From an uncultured bacterium (GTDB taxonomy: Bacteria > Bacillota > Clostridia > Lachnospirales > Lachnospiraceae), in contig CANDBT010000014.1 in the NCBI GenBank assembly GCA_947383005.1, positions 35,984 to 99,983 of the forward strand: a stretch of 64,000 nucleotides of DNA, in the 5' to 3' direction. Below the pieces are notes generated by a model. That model saw only the letters and a list, made by a program, of their open reading frames with translations. It was not told where the DNA came from and did not search any database. Position 1 is the stretch's first letter. Each line of letters begins with the position of its first letter. The position numbers and the translations under genes are program-made. Positions 58,666 through 64,000 of the stretch are shown here, one piece after another.

Positions 58666-59115
58666 ATGCTGCCACCCAGCACCATACATCAGCGGATATT
58701 GTCATTTTTGCATCTGGAAATAGGGAATCACATCCGTTCAAAGGAAGGGACTTGTGGAGTCTTTCCGACTCCTTTTGCTGTATTCCTCTGTGCAGATGAT
58801 TCTAAACACCTGGAACCGGACATATCTGTGATCTGTGATCAAGGCAAACTGGATGAACACGGTTGTAAAGGCGCCCCGGACTGGGTCATTGAGATTGTGT
58901 CTCCCAGCAGCAGAACCATGGACTACTATACAAAACTTTCTCTATACCGCAAAGCCGGTGTCCGGGAATACTGGATCGTTGATCCGATGAAGCAGACGAT
59001 CTTGGTCTATGATATGGAGCAGGCCGCAGCGCCTACCATTTACTCTTTTTCTGATACAATCAATGTAATTACTTATAATAGTCTGGAAATTAATTTTTCC
59101 AAGTTGCCATTGTGA
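58666..59115 (+). pseudogene. Uma2 family (DUF820) gene, N-terminus lost
   Basis: 149 codons. MLPPSTIHQRILSFLHLEIG corresponds to an internal APPSxxHQ segment of Uma2 proteins. The following DISVICDQGKLDEHGCKGAPDWVIEIVSPSSRTMDYYTKLSLYRKAGVREYWIVD is intact and holds the PD-(D/E)XK-like residues. About 35 N-terminal codons are missing and an in-frame TAA precedes the ATG. No ribosome site is seen. Probably an inactive leftover cut at the pyrH promoter. Confidence 0.75.
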
Positions 59116-59193
59116 TTTAGAAAAGCACTATAAACCGTTTACAAAGGAAGATGCCAAGAGGATTGATCTGCCGGATCTGCTGAAGAATGTTCG

Positions 59194-59574
59194 CTACCAG
59201 ACCGACATTTCCGGCACCTTCGGGATGGTGTCCTTGCCTCCCTCATGAAGAAAGCGAGGTAGCAATCCGCTGTCAATTGACAGCAACTTCCCGTAGTTGC
59301 CAACAAGCAAATATAACACTTGCATCTGCTCCTTTGGCTCATATTCAATCCGCTGTTCTTCCGTCATCAGGCAGATAAACCCGCCATATTTGATTATGCC
59401 CGGCCCCACCGCCAGCTCGCTCCCCTACACCCGGATCCCGCATCCCTGGATAATCCCCTGGCCGTACTCCTGGTATTCCAACTGGATATGTGAGAAAGAA
59501 TAGTCCCGTAACGACCACAAAAGTTCCTTCTTCAGTATCCGGTTCTGTTCAAATAATGGATATAAATTCTGCAT
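59194..59574 (-). pseudogene. Gene remnant with internal amber codon, beside VgrG-like DNA
   Basis: Behind a good GGAGGAAAGGAAAG site the frame reads MQNLYPLFEQNRILKKELLW, SLRDYSFSHIQLEYQEYGQG, IIQGCGIRV, then TAG (59425-59427), then GSELAVGPGIIKYGGFICLM, TEEQRIEYEPKEQMQVLYLL and VGNYGKLL. The two halves clearly belong to one protein. The last 30 codons look unrelated, and the overlapping plus strand carries another open tail (59112-59249). I do not recognise the family; the neighbourhood suggests a contractile-injection-associated protein. Confidence 0.5.
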
Positions 59575-59595
59575 CTTTCCTTTCCTCCAATCCGG

Positions 59596-60810
59596 TTATT
59601 CCCTTGTTCCTATTATGTCTATGGTTTGCGTCTGCAGGATGCCTGCTTTATTCGAGAAAAAATAATAAACGATTTGGCCGTTTTCATAGTAGACACCCGA
59701 GAAGGTTTCCCCGAATCTTTCCATATCCGCTTCTGTGAAATTCCACTTTCTCAAGGGAATGCGCCTCTCGTTTTTAGAATCAAAATCCTGTACGGATAGA
59801 TACGGTTCTTCTGCAAATGTATGGATAGAGATAAAAAATTCCTCCTCAATAATGATATTTCCAGGGAACCCATTAAAAAATATCCAATTGTCCATATCAT
59901 CAATTTCTATTTTTTCAATCTGCCGGATATCCTCCCCATCCCATAGCATAAGATTCCAATAAGAATCCGTATCCTCTTCCAGATAAAAAACCCCTCTGTC
60001 GTCATAATCCACGAATACGCTGGTTTTTGCTTCAAAAAGGGGAACCAGCTTTCCGTTTTCCCATTTGGAAAACGCCGTTTTGCCTTTCCTGGGATCTTCA
60101 CGGACAATCATCTCTTTGTTGTTTCTTATAATAAAACCGGGTCTTTTTTCCCGTTCCAGCTTACCAATTTCCTTTGCCTCTAATGTCTCTAAATCAATTG
60201 CTATAATTTTTAAATACTTTGTAGAATTACTATATCCATAAAGTAATGCACCGCATATGTATTGGGGGGAAAAACTTGCAAATTCCCTTCGGCTCTTTAC
60301 CTCAAAGTCTGGATCATAGATAATGATTTCACTGTTTCCCTCCTCTGTTTGGGAAATACAGACCAATTGATCTTTATACTTAAAATGGCGGTATGCCCAC
60401 GATACTTCAGGCAAAAGCTCCTCCGGGAACATCCATGAATCATAGCTGCCAGTATCATCCCTGTTATAAAAAACAAGCTTTGTATGCATCGAATTGACCA
60501 ATAAATATTCCCCAAATACAGTAGCTTGATTATTCAAAAAATATACATGCTCATTTTCAAGATCATTCCCTTCGGTCTCTGGCTTTTCTTCTGCCTCTGT
60601 CTCTTCTTCGGTCTCTGCTCTTCCTTCAGTTCCTGCCTTTTCTTCGGTCTCTGCTTTTTCTTCGATCCCTGACTTTTCTTCGGCCTCTGTCTCTTCTTGT
60701 ATTTCCTCTTCCATGGAAACTATCTTAGGAGAGGATCCGCTGCCACTGCATGCACACAGGCTTAGACAGAATAAGACGGCAAAAATATTTTTACGGATAA
60801 GAGTCTGCAT
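59596..60810 (-). CDS. Lipoprotein with Glu-rich repeats, probable beta-propeller-like domain
   Basis: 404 residues. Lipoprotein signal NIFAVLFCLSLCAC, then about 60 residues of imperfect 6-8-residue repeats (EEKAETEEKAGTEGRAETEE), then about 320 residues with repeated four-strand units (VFGEYLLVNSMHTKLVFYNRDDTG, YKDQLVCISQTEEGNSEIIIYDPD, YLKIIAIDLETLEAKEIGKLE and so on) suggesting a propeller. Family not identified. The start behind AAGGAGG was preferred; the longer frame begins in a MITE end. Confidence 0.7.
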   Translation of the reverse strand: MQTLIRKNIFAVLFCLSLCACSGSGSSPKIVSMEEEIQEETEAEEKSGIEEKAETEEKAGTEGRAETEEETEAEEKPETEGNDLENEHVYFLNNQATVFGEYLLVNSMHTKLVFYNRDDTGSYDSWMFPEELLPEVSWAYRHFKYKDQLVCISQTEEGNSEIIIYDPDFEVKSRREFASFSPQYICGALLYGYSNSTKYLKIIAIDLETLEAKEIGKLEREKRPGFIIRNNKEMIVREDPRKGKTAFSKWENGKLVPLFEAKTSVFVDYDDRGVFYLEEDTDSYWNLMLWDGEDIRQIEKIEIDDMDNWIFFNGFPGNIIIEEEFFISIHTFAEEPYLSVQDFDSKNERRIPLRKWNFTEADMERFGETFSGVYYENGQIVYYFFSNKAGILQTQTIDIIGTRE

Positions 60811-60866
60811 TTTTAAAACCTCCTTGATATGCAAGCTTATCAACTTTGTTTGGCATTGTCTTCCTC

Positions 60867-61108
60867 CTAGTATGACCCACACTAATTAACCATATGTTTC
60901 ACTTGTCTAAATTTCCATCTGCCGCGTTGGTCTCCGCTCCGCTTCGGTCCGTGCTAAACGTGTGCCACTGGCACACAGCACCATCGGTCAACGATGCCAC
61001 CGCAGAGTCTGCCCCAGCGAAGCGAGGGTATCGCCTCCCTCTTCCGCCTTGCAGGCTGAAAATTTATCCTGCGCGAAACATAGTGGCAATTAGTGTGGGT
61101 CATACTAG
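60867..61108. mobile_element. 242-bp MITE with perfect 21-bp terminal inverted repeats
   Basis: Left end CTAGTATGACCCACACTAAT(T) at 60867-60887, its exact reverse complement at 61088-61108. After a 5-base mismatch the similarity resumes (TATGTTTC), extending the ends to about 34 bases. No coding frame. It carries an R3 CACTG-loop hairpin inside (60953-60979). It separates the Glu-rich lipoprotein gene from the VgrG-like gene. Confidence 0.85.
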
Positions 61109-61240
61109 TTTTTGTGTTCTTTCACTCTTTGTCATCCCGCGTTTTTCATGCCTGGCCTGGTGTTGATGGTAAAGCTTCCAATTCACCCATATGTTCACCA
61201 TAATAAACTCGCAAATTTTCCTTTTTTCTTATACCGGCAG

Positions 61241-61951
61241 TCAGCTCCTCAAAATATCCTTTTGCCATACCCCAATAAGAGGCGAACAGCTCTCGATATC
61301 CTCTGGACGGATGAACACGTTGTTTTCCTTTTTGAACCAGTATTCCGACATTTCCTGGCGGATCCGGTATTCCCCTGTATCCGCCCCGGTTTCTGTCTTC
61401 CTGTCTGGAATACCGAAATGATATTTTTCTCCTTTTGTCAGGCAGTCCGCAAATACCGCCGTATGGTTCATGGCTGCCAGACGCTTTATGAATTCCCAGT
61501 CGGTCTCCCGGTACTGCATCAGGAATCGTCCGATAACCTTCCCTTTTCCCTCTGCCATAATCGTTGCCGCGTTTTCATATCCCCGGTTGCAGACATCCAG
61601 CAGTTCGCTGTAGGGCAGCTTTTCCTCCTGGAAGCTTCGGGTATGCTCATCCACATCCATCAGACGCGTCCCGGAACACAGACAAAGCTCTGCCATACAG
61701 GTCTGGTTTTGTACATCCAGATGTACCTTTTCCAATACGCCATAAAACAGGATTCTTTCCTGGTTCCCCGACACGGCAAACACCTGAACCCATGTCAGTT
61801 TTTCCCCTGCTCTTATATAATCTTCCTTTTTCTCAAACGGAATCCATCCTCTCACCCTTGCCTGCGCATGCTCATTCGTCTGTTGGATGGAAGCATACTC
61901 CAAAATTTTTAATTCTTTAAACGGCCGGACAATCAACCTTTCTTCCTTCAT
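61241..61951 (-). CDS. VgrG/phage GPD-like contractile injection protein, C-terminally truncated
   Basis: 236 residues matching the first domains of VgrG/gpD spike-hub proteins: ARVRGWIPFEKKEDYIRAGEK..., VQVFAVSGNQERILFYGVLEKVHLDV, DEHTRSFQEEKLPYSELLDVC and the hallmark GRFLMQYRETDWEFIKRLAAMNHTAVFAD. The frame ends soon after at GVWQKDILRS, without the gp5-like spike. Start at MKEERLIV behind GGGAGGGATC. Probably a non-functional remnant of a contractile injection or T6SS-like cluster, cut off towards the MITE. Confidence 0.7.
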   Translation of the reverse strand: MKEERLIVRPFKELKILEYASIQQTNEHAQARVRGWIPFEKKEDYIRAGEKLTWVQVFAVSGNQERILFYGVLEKVHLDVQNQTCMAELCLCSGTRLMDVDEHTRSFQEEKLPYSELLDVCNRGYENAATIMAEGKGKVIGRFLMQYRETDWEFIKRLAAMNHTAVFADCLTKGEKYHFGIPDRKTETGADTGEYRIRQEMSEYWFKKENNVFIRPEDIESCSPLIGVWQKDILRS

Positions 61952-62081
61952 CGCCTGATCCCTCCCCTTGTCATATACTCTTTTTACCAATAACTTCCTT
62001 AGATCCTCCAGCAAATGCGCACGGATTTGCTGGAGGAAAATACTGCTTCGCAGCGCAAATTCGGCGCGGGAAACACTTTAA

Positions 62082-62360
62082 TCAGCGTTTTCCTAATAAA
62101 TAGCCCTCGCTCCATATCAAATATAATGTATTGATTACAATGATAACGCTTCCCCGACGAATATACATCCCCTTAAAAGCCGTAAAATGTATAGCAGTAA
62201 TAATATATAAGACAGCCGTAAAAGGCGAACAATATGACAAAAATAACAGCGGCTCTGAGAGAAATTTCGGGGTATGTAAAAACCAAAAACCTATAACAGG
62301 AAACCAGTTAAGAAAACTTAACACGCTTAATATAAGAAAAACCTTCATATTATTTTTCAT
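62082..62360 (-). CDS. Small hypothetical membrane protein
   Basis: 92 residues with about three hydrophobic segments (FLILSVLSFLNWFPVIGFWFL, LLFLSYCSPFTAVLYIITAIHF, GSVIIVINTLYLIW). RBS AGAGGG. No recognised family. It lies in a run of small or decayed genes of one orientation. Confidence 0.5.
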   Translation of the reverse strand: MKNNMKVFLILSVLSFLNWFPVIGFWFLHTPKFLSEPLLFLSYCSPFTAVLYIITAIHFTAFKGMYIRRGSVIIVINTLYLIWSEGYLLGKR

Positions 62361-62397
62361 AAATAAATTTTTCCCTCTTTCAACTATATTTGATTTT

Positions 62398-62500
62398 TAA
62401 TATTTTCATAATGTTTTTTGGCATCTTCTGAAACTGGTTGCCCATAGCCTTTATATCACCATCCTTTTCATTCAAGATATTGAACAAAAATTAACCATAT
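62398..62500 (-). pseudogene. Tail of a decayed gene
   Basis: Frames FLFNILNEKDGDIK and then, after a one-base shift, GYGQPVSEDAKKHYENIKNQI and stop read like one protein C-terminus broken by a frameshift. Family unknown. The remaining bases to 62548 show nothing. Confidence 0.3.
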
Positions 62501-62548
62501 TGTCTGAGCTGGTCATAATAAAATCAGGCGCAAATTTTGACGAATATT

Positions 62549-62995
62549 TTATTTTCTTAATGGTTTCTGTCCCTTCATAAACTCCTCACTGGCAAAAACG
62601 ATATCCGCCGGAAACAAATATGTGTATTCATATCCAGGAATCCCCTCAATCGCATGTGGCCCTTCTGCTTCCGTTTGTGTTTGCGTCTCCGGGCTGGTAA
62701 ACAACGTCTCCTCCTGTATCTCCGAAATGGCAGATGCCGTCTCTTCCTCCGCTGTCTCTGAAATGGCAAAAGCCGTCTCTTCCTCTGCTGTCTCTGCACC
62801 AGGAGGTACCGTTTCCCTTTCCGAAATATCACATCCTGACAGGTAACTTTTCTTCTCATCCGTTACATTTACGCTGTCTTCCACAATTGCAACATTAGGA
62901 GATGGTTCGTTATCCTTATGGCTGATAATCAATATAATCATTAACACTAACAATCCTGCCGACACAAAATAACTATATTTTTTTCTATATTTCAT
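62549..62995 (-). CDS. Membrane-anchored protein with acidic repeats
   Basis: 148 residues: one N-terminal membrane helix (FVSAGLLVLMIILIIS), then a Glu/Ala/Ser-rich segment with the repeat ETAEEETAFAISETAEEETASAISE, then a short end (IEGIPGYEYTYLFPADIVFASEEFMKGQKPLRK). No known domain. Its ATG overlaps the stop of the decayed frame upstream (ATGA-style), suggesting an ancestral operon. Confidence 0.5.
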   Translation of the reverse strand: MKYRKKYSYFVSAGLLVLMIILIISHKDNEPSPNVAIVEDSVNVTDEKKSYLSGCDISERETVPPGAETAEEETAFAISETAEEETASAISEIQEETLFTSPETQTQTEAEGPHAIEGIPGYEYTYLFPADIVFASEEFMKGQKPLRK

Positions 62996-63186
62996 TTGTC
63001 ACCCCAATGTCTATCCCTCGCATATTTGGCATGATCGTATCGTCATTTACCACTATTTTTCCAACCGATAATCAAATAGTGTGTTACATAATCAGATTTA
63101 AAATAATCCGCCTTATACTTTGTAAAGTCTTTTTCACTATCGTCATACGGATTATGCCAAAAAGTGTGTGCCTTCATTCCTTTCAC
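62985..63186 (-). pseudogene. Frameshifted small gene
   Basis: From a GTG behind AAGGGGG the frame reads VKGMKAHTFWHNPYDDSEKD, FTKYKADYFKSDYVTHYLII and stops. A second frame gives LSVGKIVVNDDTIMPNMRGI, DIGVTNEI and ends by overlapping the next gene's ATG. The two parts probably formed one C-terminus. Family not identified. Confidence 0.35.
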
Positions 63187-63222
63187 TATATATCCCCCTT
63201 TTCCAAAATACCATCTTCATAA

Positions 63223-63696
63223 TTACTTAAACATTTTTTCAATATTTTCATCGTTAATCAAAACTATATCAAGAATATTATCCATATACTCATCGTCAGA
63301 AAAGATATTCATCGACTCATTGATAAGTGCTATATTATTAGATATTTTACTTTGATATGGCAATTCTCCGGTGCGATCAATATACCATAACTCTTCATAA
63401 ATCAATCTTTTCTCTCTAACCTTTAAATACCCATAGTGTTCCACCCCTCCTCCCCACCATTGATTAAACAGGCATGGAAACTTCGGATTCTCTGATATGC
63501 GAATTACTGATATGCCTATCTTAGGATCCGAATACTCCCCTATTTTATAAACACCGTTATCATACGAATAGACTTTTAAAACACCGTCAGCTTCATCAAC
63601 TTGAATAATTATTAATTCTGGAATGCCATTTTTATCTAAATCTCTTAATGAAACGCCAGAATAAGATTGCGTTTTATTAGGAAAACACACTGTCAA
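63223..63696 (-). CDS. VCBS/FG-GAP-like protein fragment (N-terminus lost)
   Basis: 157 codons with SLRDLDKNGIPELIII, the Asp/Asn-rich calcium-loop pattern seen in FG-GAP and similar exported repeats, followed by VYSYDNGVYKIGEY and a 100-residue tail. There is no signal peptide and no ribosome site. The frame continues upstream into the recombinase 3' flank (63697-63720), so the gene was probably cut by that insertion. Confidence 0.5.
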   Translation of the reverse strand: MTVCFPNKTQSYSGVSLRDLDKNGIPELIIIQVDEADGVLKVYSYDNGVYKIGEYSDPKIGISVIRISENPKFPCLFNQWWGGGVEHYGYLKVREKRLIYEELWYIDRTGELPYQSKISNNIALINESMNIFSDDEYMDNILDIVLINDENIEKMFK

Positions 63697-63720
63697 AAGG
63701 ATTTCATGCTTTGGCGGGGG

Positions 63721-64000
63721 TCAGCCCGCCTCGGCGGTGTCAGTGGTATTGATTTCAATGTACTCGGCAATCCGGCGGAACTCGTCCGCAAACTTAAAAT
63801 GAACGCTGATATTGCCGTTTTCGTAAACCTTGATATGGTCTACCAGTTCAATCAGGATTTCGCGGGTCAGCTTTTCGATGTTCTGATATTTTGAAAAGCT
63901 ACCAGTGCGGGATGCTGCTGGTCAACGCCGTTTGAAAGCTGTTTTCGTTCAGCCGTCAGCCGGGCCAGCAAATCCGAGAGCCCGGCGGCCTGCCGTTCAT
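63721..64000 (-). pseudogene. Large serine recombinase C-terminus (DUF4368), partial
   Basis: Enters from beyond the window. One frame gives LLARLTAERKQLSNGVDQQHPALVA; after a frame change SFSKYQNIEKLTREILIELV, DHIKVYENGNISVHFKFADE and FRRIAEYIEINTTDTAEAG then stop. The end matches the DUF4368 tail of resolvase/invertase-type recombinases found on conjugative elements. The change of frame near 63895 suggests damage, unless it is a sequencing error. Confidence 0.6.

Overview
The window looks like a chromosome segment of a Lachnospiraceae-type Firmicute (Clostridium cluster XIVa). The basis is a PolC-type DNA polymerase III, the gene order pyrH-frr-uppS-cdsA-dxr-rseP-ispG-polC, a T-box leader, YesM/YesN-type regulators, strong AGGAGG ribosome sites and a DUF3798 lipoprotein. 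Almost every gene lies on the minus strand. No database search was possible; names rest on motifs, lengths and gene order.

Layout. 0.2-11.6 kb: assorted metabolism and transport (DUF3798 lipoprotein, aminoacyl-histidine dipeptidase, zinc alcohol dehydrogenase with a divergent GntR regulator, malic enzyme, two MATE exporters, DUF1848 protein, small ferredoxin, FMN-binding protein). 12.1-24.6 kb: a ten-gene minus-strand operon for a carboxylated sugar acid or hydroxy-acid (DUF1537 kinase, iron alcohol dehydrogenase, PdxA2-type dehydrogenase, TctCBA transporter, LeuCD-type hydratase, citrate-lyase-like aldolase, TIM-barrel isomerase), with a divergent PrpR-type regulator whose AAA+ domain lacks the sigma54 loop. 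24.6-31.2 kb: tRNAs Thr-CGT, Glu-CTC and Pro-CGG, a TRAP transporter operon behind a T-box leader, a lipoprotein and glucose-6-phosphate isomerase. 31.2-33.8 kb: a mobile-gene graveyard around an MqsR-like toxin with an MqsA/Panacea antitoxin flanked by 31-bp direct repeats. 33.8-42.9 kb: a glucuronoxylan-type locus (GH115 enzyme, ABC sugar importer, AraC-type response regulator) in which a deletion has joined a truncated histidine kinase to a truncated esterase. 43-47.4 kb: a YkgJ-like protein, a lipoprotein serpin, a second Glu/Pro tRNA operon and a type I toxin-antitoxin-like locus. 47.4-58.6 kb: the housekeeping replication/isoprenoid/envelope cluster. 58.6-64 kb: decayed accessory DNA (Uma2 remnant, VgrG/contractile-injection remnants, a 242-bp MITE, frameshifted genes, a serine-recombinase tail).

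The main unexplained structure is in the repeats. One family has GTAACAGTTCAGA ends, and three copies carry perfect 8-bp target duplications. Its ~150-bp form folds into several hairpins; two copies share a 17-base loop, yet the perfectly paired arms around it are unrelated in sequence. Two further hairpin families (R1, R3) also show paired, compensating changes. The short R2 copies have altered neighbouring genes: one forms the end of the DUF1537 kinase and one sits at the cdsA stop codon.
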